The notes beneath the pieces are model-generated. The model saw nothing but the letters and a program-made list of their open reading frames with translations. It was not told the origin of the DNA and searched no databases. DNA of 64,000 bases. Origin: Haematobia irritans. Lineage: Eukaryota > Arthropoda > Insecta > Diptera > Muscidae. The position numbers and the translations under genes were made by a program. Of the stretch, positions 22,819 through 33,860 are shown in pieces; position 1 is the first letter of the stretch, and each line of letters starts with the position of its first letter. The DNA is taken from assembly GCF_050003625.1 (NCBI RefSeq), contig NC_134401.1, forward strand, positions 70,102,537-70,166,536, given 5' to 3'.

Positions 22819-23800
22819 CGAAAGAGATTCAAGGAACGAAGAAATGCTTTGTTTATCCTAAAGAAATTAGGATCAGTCGACCCAAGCATGTTATCGGCTC
22901 AGCAAAGCGATTCCTTAAAATGGGCTCAAGGAATTCTTGAAGCTGGAAAAAGGGAACGATCACCGGATGAGCTGCCATCCTCTAAACGGGATCAAAGATC
23001 GTTTGCCTCAGTTGCAACAGACAACCTTGTGATGGCTATTATTAATAAAGGAGCATTGGACGGTATGATTCCAAGGCAAAAATGGGGGAAATTGAGAACG
23101 CGATGTCTGGTGTCTACTCAGAGGTGCGAAAAAAGTTTCCCGGACCAAGTCCTCGACGATATAAGTTAATAGCTTTTGCAGACCAGAGGTCTATGGATTG
23201 CTTTAAAGCTGCATTGATGCTAATTGGTGAAGTTTGGGAAGGAGCCGCTTTGGAGTTAGTCGATAAAAAAGACATACCGGCTAAACTTAGAGCACATGCA
23301 TGGATACCGGCAAACCCTCCTGGTCCTGAGTCAAAGAATGTAACCCAGATCTTCCAACCGCCGATTGGAAGGTTGGTCGTTTGGATGAGGTGGATGGACC
23401 AAGACGACATGCGGTGTTTATATTAAACATAGAGTCGCTGCCACATCTAGCACAGACCCAAGGACGCGTAAGTTATGGCTTTCATGATATCCTTATGAAG
23501 GTATACAAAAGCGATCAGCCAAAGGATTCCAAAACGGACAAGCCTCCGGTAGAGTCAGCAGTGAAAAAATCTCCTACCGAAGCCGAAGGAGACATAAAAC
23601 CTGCAGACTATGGCGAAAATCATATGCGGGAAGTTTCTACAGGCTCAAGCCTCACCAAAGCTGAACCGCGGATTGTTGCGAGAGTCACCGAGATCTGTGA
23701 AGAGGAAGCCCTTGATGACTCAATTGAAGCGGCTGATGTGACGGTGGTTGAAAATTTGGATGGTTCTACGGTTCCTCCAGATAAATCTTCACCATTGTAA
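22819..23800 (+). pseudogene. LOA-like LINE ORF1 (DUF4780-like), broken
   Basis: Same protein as the intact ORF1 of copy 2 (KERRNALFILKKLGSVDPS, GEVWEGAALELV, RAHAWIPANP), but spread over three frames. A one-base loss near 23,090, a deletion of about 29 bases near 23,158 and another near 23,335 are visible by comparison. The N-terminal 75 or so residues are missing through 5' truncation. Confidence 0.8.
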
Positions 23801-26800
23801 GGCCGCTTGTGCTGCCTTAAAAGTTCTCCTGATGAAAGGAGACATAGATATAGTTCTTATTCAAGAACCATACATATATAAGAACAAGATCTGTGAATTA
23901 AGCACTCCGGGTTTCAAACTTTTGCATAATACCGGTAACGATATAAATCGAGCATGTATAATTGCTAAAAACGAACTAAACTTGTTTCTGCTTCCTTCAT
24001 TGAGCAATGCAGACACTGTCGTAGCCAGTCTAGAGATATCCACATGCAAATATTGGGTATCTTCGGTCTACATGGGACATGATAGGGAGATGCTACCCTG
24101 TGCCGTTAAGACCTTAGTTGAGGAGTCACTAAAAACAAAGACAAAACTCATTATGGGATGCGATGCAAATGCACATCATAGTATTTGGGGAAGTAGTGAT
24201 ACTAATGCAAGGGGAGAGTCGCTAATAGAGTTTATTTTGCGTACTAACCTGGTAGTTTGCAATAAGGGAGATGCACCAACCTTCGTCACCAGGAACAGAC
24301 AAGAGAAAGTTGATTGGAATAGGTATAGGGAATTGTTCAATTTGATGATACCGGAAATGCCGGAGACAAATATGAGCACTGTGCAAGATATCGAACACGC
24401 ACTGGAGCGGATTACTAAGGCCTTCAACATTTCACTGAAAGCTGCTTGCCCTAGACGAAAGCCAAGGGGAAAAAATCGGCCGCCATGGTGGACTACGGAG
24501 TTAAGTAATATGAGGAAATCCTGCAGGAAGCTCTTTAACAAAGCAAAGTCCACAAGAGCTCCGGAGGATTGGGACACTTACAAGATGAATCTGAGAGAAT
24601 ATAAACGAGAACTGACAAGGTCTCAACAAAACTCTTGGGATGATTACTGTAGCAGTATTGAGAATACGTCAGAGGCTTCCAGACTACGGAAGGTACTAGC
24701 ATCCACTAACACCGCTCCAGGTTTCATTAAAACATCGGAGGGCAATTGGACAACGTCCAGTGAGGAGACGTTGGAGGTACTTTTGGACACACACTTCCCT
24801 GGAAATCAGACGGTTGAACCATGTTCCAGCGGTGTAACAGAGGCTCAGCGATCATTTCCTATCGAGGAAATTGTGTCGGAATCTAGAATAAAATGGGCTT
24901 TAAATAGCTTTGGACCATTCAAATCCCCCGGACCTGATGGAATTACTCCGGCGGAGTTACAGGCAGTGGCTGAAAGAATTATCCCCTGGTTGACGGTGAT
25001 ATATAAACGATGTGTAAACTTAGCATATATTCCAGAAAAGTGGAGGGAAACAAAAGTCGTCTTCATACCTAAAGCAGGAAAAGCCTCTCACTCGAGTGCG
25101 AAGGATTTCCGACCAATCAGCTTATCCTCATTCCTACTTAAGACCCTGGAGAGGATGGTAGACATGTATCTTAGAACTAGCGTGGATTCAAGTTTGCTCT
25201 CGAAATACACAATCGTGGCGTTTCTAGACATCGAAGGGGCGTTCAATAATGTCCATCCGAGCTCGATATTAAATGGACTGACAACTGTGAATGTTGATCC
25301 AGGTATACTTAGGCTGTTAGACGAACTTCTAATAAAGAGACGTATTTCAGCCACACTAGGGCAAGCAAACATACAAAGGTATGTGAACAGAGGCACTCCC
25401 CAAGGAGGAGTTCTATCACCTCTTCTTTGGAATGTTGCTATAAACAACCTTCTGGTTTCCCTAGAAAAAGAAAGGATAAAAGTGGTGGCATACGCAGATG
25501 ATGTGGCGCTAGCAGTCAGGGGAAAATTCCCATCCACAACCAGATATATTATACAGAGAGCTCTCCGGATGACTGAGAAATGGGCGAAAGATAATGGTCT
25601 TGGTGTATATCCAGCAAAGACAGAACTAGTCATGTACTGCAAAGATCGCAAAACTCCCTCGGTTAGGCCCATTTCCTTAGGGGGTACTGAAATTCCCTTT
25701 GGTGAGTTTTAGGCTTAATATTAAAGAGAGGGCGAGAAAAGCCACGGTAGCTTTGTACTCGTGCAAAAAGGCAATAGGGAAAAAGTGGGGACTAAGACCA
25801 AAAATTGTGCATTGGCTATACACGGCAGTAGTTAGACCTATAATGCTATATGGTGTTGTAGTCTGGTGGCCGGCACTTCAGAAACCGACTTGTTTAGATA
25901 AAGTTCAGCACATGGCGAGCTTTTGTATCTCAGGCGCATTTAACAGGACAGGAACAGACTCCCTTAATGTCATGCTACATCTATTGCCTTTAGACATTTT
26001 GGCCAAACAGTCAGCTGCAACAACGGCTGTGCGGTTGCGCGAGCTATCGCTGTGGTCGGAAAAAATGTACGGTCATAGTTCGGTCCTCAAAGTAATGCCA
26101 GATGTGCCTAACGTAGTGGATTACACCCTGGCAAAACCACTTTTCGACAAAAAGTTTGAAACTCTAATTCCTAACAGTGAGACGTGGAGTACACAGATCC
26201 CGGGGAATAAAAGATATATAGATTTCTATACTGATGGCTCCAAATTGAATGGACTAGTGGGGTTCGGAGTATATTCTAAAGATCTGGAAATTCGAATAGC
26301 GAAAAGATTACCTAATCACTGTAGTGTTTTTCAGGCTGAAATATTGGCAATAAGAGAGGTGGTGAATTGGCTGAGAAGTAATGTTCCAACAAATATTGGC
26401 ATTAATATATACTCAGACAGTCAACCTGCAATAAAATCCTAACTCGAAAACGGTCATAGACTGCCGCAAATCTCTCAACGAGATGGCTGAGCAGTACAAT
26501 ATTCACCTAATATGGGTGCCTGGCCATAGGAACATACCGAGGAACTGCGAAGCAGATGTGTTAGCAAGGCTAGGAACTACCTTGCATATTCCAGGGAAAT
26601 TGCAATCTGTTGGTATGCCTCTGGCCACCTGCAAGCTCTTACTGCGTGAGAAGGCTGTTATGATGGCCAATATTCGATGGGAAAATTGCAAGGGTTGTAA
26701 CGATACCAAGCAAATATGGCCCCATTTAAACTTAAACCGCACACTAGATATGCTAGTGTTCTCAAGGCGTCAGATAGCACTCCTGATATCTGCTATAACG

Positions 26801-27052
26801 GGTCGCTGCCTGATAGGCGAATTTGCAAAAACTATAGGTGCGAAGTATAATGACTATTGTATAAGCTGTCATGATGTGGAGGAAAAGGAATCAATTAAAC
26901 ACCTCTTGTGTGCGTGCCCTGCTTTTTGTGTAAGGCGTAAGCGAATTTTAGGAGCATATAGCTTTAGATTACTGGCTGACCTGGAAAACGTTAACTTAAG
27001 CAGTTTGTTAATGTTTTTGGAGCAATCTGGTTGGTTTCACAAAAGTAAATAA
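23760..27052 (+). pseudogene. LOA-like LINE ORF2 (endonuclease, RT, RNase H), with internal deletions
   Basis: The ATG at 23,760 lies inside the end of ORF1. The endonuclease start (INLHHCKAACAALK, LIQEPY, MGCDANAHHSIWG) is followed by a deletion of about 150 bases near 24,305 that removes the endonuclease C-terminus including the SDHRYI motif. RT keeps PGPDGITPAE, FLDIEGAFNNV, GTPQGGVLSPLLWN and AYADDVALAV (YADD intact) but has a deletion of about 100 bases near 25,204, and one near 25,703 shifts the frame. RNase H (DFYTDGSKLNG, FQAEILAIRE, IYSDSQPAIKS) is cut by an 18-base loss near 26,443 that makes a stop. It ends with the C-terminal CxxC..H..C motif (CISCHDVEEKESIKHLLCACP). Not functional. 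Confidence 0.85.
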
Positions 27053-27211
27053 TAGAGAAGGTTCAGTGGTTAAGACTAGAAGTGCCCATATGCAATAGGT
27101 ACTTTTAGTTAAATGTGGTATCACAATGGACTGAATAGTCTAAGTGACCCTGAAATTTAATCGGGCTGCCACTTTAACCTAACCTAACCTATTTTATGTA
27201 TGTTGTTTGTA

Positions 27212-27610
27212 CTAAGGGTCGATCTTCAGTGCTTGGAATTTGGTTTGGATGTGGTCTTGGTAAAAAAATTCGTTTTGAGGTACGTAGAAAATTTTGGAGT
27301 TGAAATTTTGTGAAGTCTGGAACGGTTTTGACTGTATAATTGCTTTTATATTTTTCGAAAATGTTTTGTATTGATTGAAAGTCTTCCAATATGTTACCCT
27401 GAGTTGTTTTGGGTTTACTGGATTTGCATTCTGCTGAATTAGGTCCTGACATTTGTCGTACGCATCTTGTATTTGAAACCATAAGTCTTCTGAATGATTT
27501 AGAAGAAATTCTAAGGTCGCGATGTGGTAATCGATTCGACTGCTGTCGTCGGTTTCTACAAGATCAATTAAATCATCACATAAATTATGAAATTTTTGTA
27601 CGACATCCAT
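27212..27610 (-). CDS. Gag-like N-terminal ORF of the LTR element
   Basis: 132 aa, starting with the first ATG after the leader. The helical N-terminal part (DLIDLVETDDSSRIDYHIAT, then LEFLLNHSEDLWFQ) resembles the start of BEL/Pao gag proteins upstream of DUF1759. The ORF terminates just beside the LOA insertion (27,190). The Gln/Asn-rich reading on the other side (22,818 leftward) is the likely continuation, so the original ORF was longer. Gag would form the particle shell. Assignment moderate. Confidence 0.45.
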   Translation of the reverse strand: MDVVQKFHNLCDDLIDLVETDDSSRIDYHIATLEFLLNHSEDLWFQIQDAYDKCQDLIQQNANPVNPKQLRVTYWKTFNQYKTFSKNIKAIIQSKPFQTSQNFNSKIFYVPQNEFFYQDHIQTKFQALKIDP

Positions 27611-28493
27611 TTTTATTTGTATTGTTCAGAATAATTCGAAATTGGAATTTTATGAGGTCAAAAAAATGTCCCCGCAAGTAGTCAAAAAATGTCAAATCTG
27701 GCAACTCTTTTTGAAGATACACCAGAAATAAGGAGAGCCAAGTTTGATGTAGCAAAGAGAGAATGTCACTTGTATTCACATCACATAAATTTCTCTAGAT
27801 GTTTTGTGTACTTACTGCTTGCTTTGTTTTTTTTTACTTGCGTGATATAGATTTCGTTGTTGATGATTTGATGTCGATGATGACGTCACTGGTATTCGAT
27901 CGTTGATGCACGATGATTTTGTATGTCTCAATATTTTTACATGATATTGTTGTTGTACAAATGTTCACAATTTTGCACTGAATATATTTTTTCCAATGCT
28001 GGCCTTGAAAATGATTTACCGTTAGGAGTACAGTTTTTAAAAAAGAGACGCTTAGTTTTCGAGAAAAAGGTTGTGCCACATAACTTCACGAATTTTTGAA
28101 ATTTTGGAAATTGTTATGGTCCAATTTTTTGTTTTACATATGAATGTCACTGCACATCACACAAAAATGGAAGTAGGAAAATTTTAAGTTATTTATTTTT
28201 TTTCGAAATTTTCCAAAAATCTTGAATTAATGTTTGTGTTTTTCCAAATGTCACTTAGGTCATTTTGCGATTTGTAGCGAGAAAAAAATTAAAATTCAAG
28301 TATTCATTTTTGAACAAGACACTTGATTTTGTTGGTTAAAATAATTATAGTTATCGATTAGGATTCGAAAATAATTTTTACACAAAAGATATATGATTAT
28401 TTTATCCGTAGGGCACTGTTCACAAGTCACTGAACGTTTTTAATAAAACCGATTTATTATTAAAACACACTATTCGGTTCGAAGCTGACCAAA
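27611..28493 (-). other. 5' leader of the LTR element with PBS-like site
   Basis: Non-coding region between the right LTR and the gag-like ORF. Adjacent to the LTR the minus strand reads TGGTCAGCTTCGAACC, a plausible but non-canonical primer binding site (3 bases from the LTR). No other gene seen. Confidence 0.55.
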
Positions 28494-29323
28494 TGTTTAG
28501 TGGGGGCGTAAATTCCCACTAAATTTATATGGGGTTTTAATGGGGGTGAATTCTTAGGTCGATATAGACCTTCCAATTTTCACTGTATATTTGAGGTCGA
28601 CTTTGACCTCTAGAAATGTCATTATGTCCGTCCGATTTTACCACACTTTGCCTTTTTTATCTTTGATTTAAAACACTTGTTTTGTTTGTTTGGTTTTTAT
28701 TTAAAATGTTTTATTTCTATTTTCATGATAAATATACAATTTAACTTCACTTTAGTTTACTCTAACATATTTAATTCACAATGTAAAATTCTTTTAATTT
28801 GCAAATTGATTTACATTTTGTTGTACGTTAATGTCTATTTCTTTCCGTTTGTTTATGTTTGATTGATGTACGCGACCGGTGTAACGTGTTGACGACTACT
28901 GTTGTCTTCTTGTTTTCCTTTACTTGTTAAAGGGTCAAAGCGTAGGAGAAGACAACATAAACAACAACAACATCAACGATGATGTCGATTGTCATCGATG
29001 ATGATCATGTCTTTCATTGTTGTTGTTGTTAACTGTTGTTCAATAGACAGAAGAGATGAAAGATCGATATGCATATAATCATTTGCAATGTATATTTGAG
29101 TGGGTCTTTTTTTTATTTAATATATCGATTTCAATAAAAATGTAAAATGAAGTAATATTTATGCAATAATAAAATAAACAAAATAGATATTGAAATGGAA
29201 TGTTCTGATCGTTCAATAATCAAAATAAGAAATTGATAATTATTGTAAACAAGTTAAACAAAGAATTTATGAATTGAAAATTTAGAATTTTGTTTAAAAG
29301 AATGGTTCGTTCGACATTAAACA
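28494..29323 (-). repeat. Right (5') LTR, 830 bp, uninterrupted
   Basis: Starts TGTTTAGTGGGGGCG and ends CGACATTAAACA. It is followed by TGAAC, the same pentamer that precedes the left LTR. It serves as the reference for the empty sites of the palindrome and the TIR element. Confidence 0.9.
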
Positions 29324-29328
29324 TGAAC

Positions 29329-30915
29329 AGTGATATGAATTTGTTGTGAAAATGCCGTGAATTCAAATGTGTCGTATCTCAATTCAAATTGAATTTACTC
29401 AGTTCGATTTGAATTTTTATCTGATTGATTCTATTTTGACTTGTTTCGGTTTCACTTGGACTTGAGTCTGTGCCTAAGCTTTTGGTCTGAGTTTTAATTT
29501 TTATTTGGATAGGAGAATTACTTGAAGTTTGTTTGAGTGTGGTTTACACCATTTTATAATTTAGTCCTATTTAATTTGAATTAATCTATCCTCTCCTATT
29601 ATAGCCTTATTATGATTCGAACTCGTGTCGACATTGATCGCAAATGATCTGAATTTCGGTTGTGCTGAAAGTATCCCATTTATTCGCTTGTAATTAAATC
29701 TACTCAAATTGGATTTAATTTTTGTTTAAAATCAATTAATTTAATGTCTCCTGAGTTCAAGTGTATCGAATTAAATCTAATTCTAGCTTAAATTTTTTCC
29801 AAACGCTTTGCATCCAAATTAAATTCGATTTTACATTATCTTTAAAATTTCAGATTAAATTTGTTCATTTTATTTTAATTTAATTACATTTTATTTTTCT
29901 TACTTCAAATTTCGATTTGATTTTGATTTTAATTCAAATGCTTGAGTGCATAGACTATGTACGTGGCCACAACAGCGGTGAAATGCACACAAAAGGAAAT
30001 GACTAATTTCTGTTCAGTAGTTGGTACACTTTGTGGTATCCTCTATGACTTCGTTCAGCCTTTGGTTGCTCACCACCCGAGATCATGCGTTCCATATGTC
30101 CCTTAATGCCATAGAGATAGAAGGACGGGTCCCCATCGTGAGGTGTACAAGTGTGTTCTCCCGTGGTTCGATCGACTTCGATAACCGAATGAAGTGGCAT
30201 ATCTTAGTCACAACTTGTGTGTGCATCACCTCCTCTGATGAAACCGTGGAACAGTCCCGCACTCGCGAATGTAGAGGTCATCTATGCCAATAACTATCAA
30301 CACATCCCGGAAAAAAAAGGTAAGTTCACGGTAAGTACCTCATGACAAAACTTTTACATGCCACCTCAATTTCATATTCAACCGAAAATATTACTCCATT
30401 ATTATCACCATCCCCAACTCCTGTTCACATATGTTCGTATCAAACTATATTACGATAGTATATACCAATGAGCCGAAATTTCACCTACTTTTATCTCGTT
30501 ACATTTATATACCTATACAACAGCCTTGTTTTTTCCTAGCTCGATGGTTCTCTACTTATATTATATCCACTCCATATCGACTTTATCCTTAATCGAGGCA
30601 TATCACATTTTAAGAATTAATCAGTATTTCATTAAAATTAGATAGATTTTTAGATTTTATTGATTTCAATATAAGGTACATATTATTATTAAAATACAAA
30701 GTTATTTTGAAAAATCTGAATATTATGACATAACATTCTTGTTGTGTGTCAGATTGGCAATAGTTTACAAAATTATACTTCTACCTTCAAGTGAGTTATA
30801 CAGAGTTAGTTAAATTATTATGTATGAGGTTTCTATATTTTAAGCAGTTATAGTTTACAAGATATTAATTCTTACTTCAGATGACTTGAAGTATTCTAGT
30901 TAAATTCACTAAGAA
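29329..30915. other. Gene-free DNA, including the 3' UTR side of LINE C
   Basis: AT-rich sequence up to about 29,940, then mixed sequence. Short ORFs near 30,003-30,293 have no recognisable motif. The last few hundred bases probably include the 3' UTR of LINE C on the minus strand, but no poly(A) end was located. Confidence 0.4.
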
Positions 30916-32516
30916 TCAGGCTTCTATATCGTAAACAATTAGATATATATATATATATTGAAAGAGGCTTTCGTAATTCTTTCCATTTAAAATTTCTAAA
31001 AATTCATCCATTGTAAGGTCGCTTCTGCCAAACCTATTAATTCTTTCATGTGTGAAAATTTGACATACCGCAATAAAATGGTAGCTATTCTCTGCTTCAT
31101 CTAAATTGCACAACGTACAGTGTCCAGTTCTTTGCCAACTGAAAGCTCTAGCACTAATATTAAGTAGACCTCCTCTCGCTCGAAATATCAAACCAATCTT
31201 CGCCTGTGAATTCCCGTTCGTAAAATAAGGGGGAAAATCGAAGCTGACGCTTGAGTAACAGTCATGAAATTGTGAAAATCTTGCCATAGACACGTTTTCG
31301 CAACGTTCTAAAGAACAAAGACCAAAGATAAAATCATCAAGGCTCTTCTTAAAAACACTCCTATGTGAATATAAATCCAACGAAATTCCTAAACTTGAGC
31401 ATAAGGAGCTGTAGTTCGCATACCAATAGATATTATTTTCCATAACAAATTCCGTCAAAATACGGGGGAGACGCGAAGTGGGAACGGCAAGCACTTTGTT
31501 AATGTATAAGAGGTGCAATCTCAGCGTTTCACTGTATAAGGAAGGCAACCCTGACTCCAAGTGGATCATGTAGTTGGGAGTGTTATTAGGTAAGTACAAA
31601 ATCTTCTTAATAAAGAACCGTAGTAGTTTTTCTACTTGGTCGTATCGCTCAAAACCCCAGACTTGAGCCCCATAGAAAAGAATAGATTTCGAAGCAGTAT
31701 TAAATATCTTCATTTTGTTAGTTAAGGTAATTCTTGTATTGTATAGATAGCTCTGCCATGTCGTATTTATAGCGAGTTTAGCCGTCGATAATTTGCTTTC
31801 GAGGTGTTTTCTAAATGACATGTTATACGTGATAATTGTGATAATTCATTCACTATGTCGATATCGCAGGAATCGTAGAACCATCTGAGTCGCTTATCTA
31901 CTCTAGCATTTGTTCTGAAAACAACTATCTTCGATTTTGAAAGATTCACCTTAAGACTCCAAAGAAAACAGTAAGAATGAAGGGCATCTATCATATTCTG
32001 TAAACGGTTGGGACAGTCAGCCAATAGGACAATATCGTCCGCGTACATCAAAACATTTACATCTACACCATTAACTGATAGACCGATAGGAAGTGAGTCG
32101 TGGAGGTCATTGAGGTATAAGGAAAAAAGAACCGGACTTAGCAAACATCCCTGGCGAACACCTTGATCTACAGCAAAAGCGGAGGAGAGAGAATTGTTTA
32201 CTAATACCTGGCTACTATTGTTGTGATAAATAAATTTTAGTATAGAAATAATTTTGGATGACAATCCCATTTTGGATAATTTGTAGAAAAGTGAGTTTCT
32301 CGGAACCATGTCAAATGCCGCGGAAAAGTCAATAAAAAATGCATATGTTTTCACTTTCTTACTGAAGTTAATACGCACAATACTTGTCAGACTGTATATA
32401 TTGTCCACAGTCGAGTATCCCTTACGAAACCCGGATTGGAACTGATTTAGTATTCCATTATATTCTATCCATGAGTTGATTCTACTAAGTAATATGCCAG
32501 TAAATAGTTTGTACAA
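30916..32516 (-). pseudogene. LINE C RT core and C-terminus, frameshifted
   Basis: The first frame (32,516 to 31,767) has KLFTGILLSRINSW, QFQSGFRKGYSTVDN, FFIDFSAAFDMV (motif A), GVRQGCLLSPVLFSLYLND (motif B) and VLMYADDIVLLA (motif C). The second (31,821 to 30,916) carries the thumb/C-terminal domain (NKMKIFNTASKSILFYGAQ, then VWGFERYDQ) and a Cys/His box CTLCNLDEAENSYHF..C. A frameshift near 31,800 separates them. The first residues continue the RT whose N-terminus lies at 37,587-38,861 on the other side of the LOA insertion. Confidence 0.8.
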
Positions 32517-32633
32517 GGTATCTAATTCCTATTCAACCGTCGAACGGAACGGACGTGTTTTTTCAATAGCGGATAAACTCATAGTAATAGGTACCTACTA
32601 CGAATTTCAAGTGTGGTGGGATATTAAGCCACC

Positions 32634-33860
32634 ATGCAGCGAAATTCCAAGTCATCCACTGGGTTGCTAACTTCAGGGCCCAGTGGACGGGTATCGACTG
32701 GAGTTATAAATCTGGGCAATGACCAAGAGTTAGGCCCAATTAGTCGACCTGTAGGCGGGTCGACAGGTGGCGACACACTGACAAGTCGAACTTTTTCTAA
32801 GGTAACGACATCAAAAGGAGGTAATCCCTCACGAAAGAGATTCAAGGAACGCAGAAATGCTTTGTTTATCCTAAAGAAGTTAGGATCAGTCGACCCAAGC
32901 ACGTTGTCGGCTAAACAAAGCGATTCCTTAAAATGGGCTCAAGGAATTCTTGAGACTGGAAAAAGGGAACGATCGCCGGATGAGCTGCCATCCTCCAAAA
33001 GGGATCAAAGATCGTTTGCCTCAGTTGCTAAAGATAGCCTTGTGATGGCTATCATTAATAAAGGAGCATTGGACGGTATGGTTCCAAAGCAAAAATGGGG
33101 GGAAATTGAGAATGCTCTATCTGTCGTCTACTCACAGGTACTGGAAAAGTTTCCCGGCCCAGATCCTCGACACCAAGAGGCTGGTTGGTATCAAGGACGA
33201 TTTAAGCTAGTCGCATTTGAGGACCAGAGGTCTATAGAATGTTTTAAAGCTGCTCTGATACTAATTGGTGAAGTTTGGGAAGGAGCTGCTCTAGAGTTAG
33301 TCGAGAAGAAAGACATACCGGCTAGACCTAGAGCACATGCCTGGATACCTGCAAACCCTTCTGACCCTGAATCTATTTTAAATAGACTGAAACGATGCAA
33401 TCCAGATCTTCCAACAGCTGATTGGAAGGTTGGCCGTTTGGATGAAGTGGATGGACCAAGACGGCATGCAGTGTTTATATTGAACACTCAGTCTTTGCCA
33501 CATCTGGCAAAGTCCCAGGGCCGTGTATGTTATGGCTTTCATTATATCCAAATGAAGGTGTATAAAAACGATCAGCTAAAGGATTCAGAAATGGACAAGC
33601 CTCTGTCTGAATCAGAAGTAAGCGGATCCTCTTGCGAAGTCGAGGGAGATACCAAAGTTGAAGACATGGATAGATACCGTATGCGTGAGGAGGCTTCTAT
33701 TGCCTCAGAACTCACCAAAGTTGAACCTATGGTTATTGAGAGAGTCACCGATATCTCTGAAGAGGACATTCTTGATGACTCGATCGAAGCGGCTGATGTG
33801 ACGGTTGTTGAAAATCTCGATGGTCCTACGGATCCTCCAGATAAATCTTCATCATTGTAA
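32634..33860 (+). CDS. LOA-like LINE ORF1 protein (DUF4780-like)
   Basis: 408 aa, intact. The N-terminal 70 residues are Ser/Thr/Gly-rich and basic. Residues about 75-130 are basic with an FILKKLGSVDPS motif. Residues about 170-310 match the DUF4780-type domain of fly LINE ORF1 proteins (EAGWYQGRFKLVAFEDQRS, GEVWEGAALELV, RAHAWIPANPSDPES, CNPDLPTADWKV, GRVCYGFHYIQMKVY). The acidic tail (residues 320-408) overlaps ORF2. It probably binds LINE RNA. The start ATG has a good context (CCACCATGC). The last 41 bases overlap the ORF2 ATG at 33,820. Confidence 0.8.
   Translation: MQRNSKSSTGLLTSGPSGRVSTGVINLGNDQELGPISRPVGGSTGGDTLTSRTFSKVTTSKGGNPSRKRFKERRNALFILKKLGSVDPSTLSAKQSDSLKWAQGILETGKRERSPDELPSSKRDQRSFASVAKDSLVMAIINKGALDGMVPKQKWGEIENALSVVYSQVLEKFPGPDPRHQEAGWYQGRFKLVAFEDQRSIECFKAALILIGEVWEGAALELVEKKDIPARPRAHAWIPANPSDPESILNRLKRCNPDLPTADWKVGRLDEVDGPRRHAVFILNTQSLPHLAKSQGRVCYGFHYIQMKVYKNDQLKDSEMDKPLSESEVSGSSCEVEGDTKVEDMDRYRMREEASIASELTKVEPMVIERVTDISEEDILDDSIEAADVTVVENLDGPTDPPDKSSSL

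Larger units (their letters stand above)
22819..27190 (+). mobile_element. LOA-like LINE copy 1, 5'-truncated, AACCT-repeat tail
   Basis: Homologous to the copy at 32,526-37,575 but starting 306 bases into it, and inserted in the LTR element's coding region. It ends GGGCTGCCACTTT then AACCTAACCTAACCT. At least six internal deletions relative to copy 2 disrupt both ORFs. No convincing TSD. Confidence 0.85.

Noticed and set aside
24300..24310. Missing segment in LOA copy 1 as a spliced intron
   Set aside because: The lost piece begins near GT and ends near AG, but the junction does not fit exact GT-AG removal, and the other missing pieces have no splice signals. Internal deletion is simpler.
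27174..27190. Telomeric TTAGG array
   Set aside because: Only three to four units, always at the 3' end of the LINE or SINE. It is a retroposon tail, not a telomere.
30003..30293. Overlapping small ORFs on both strands
   Set aside because: No motif, no element boundary, and similar length by chance in this composition.
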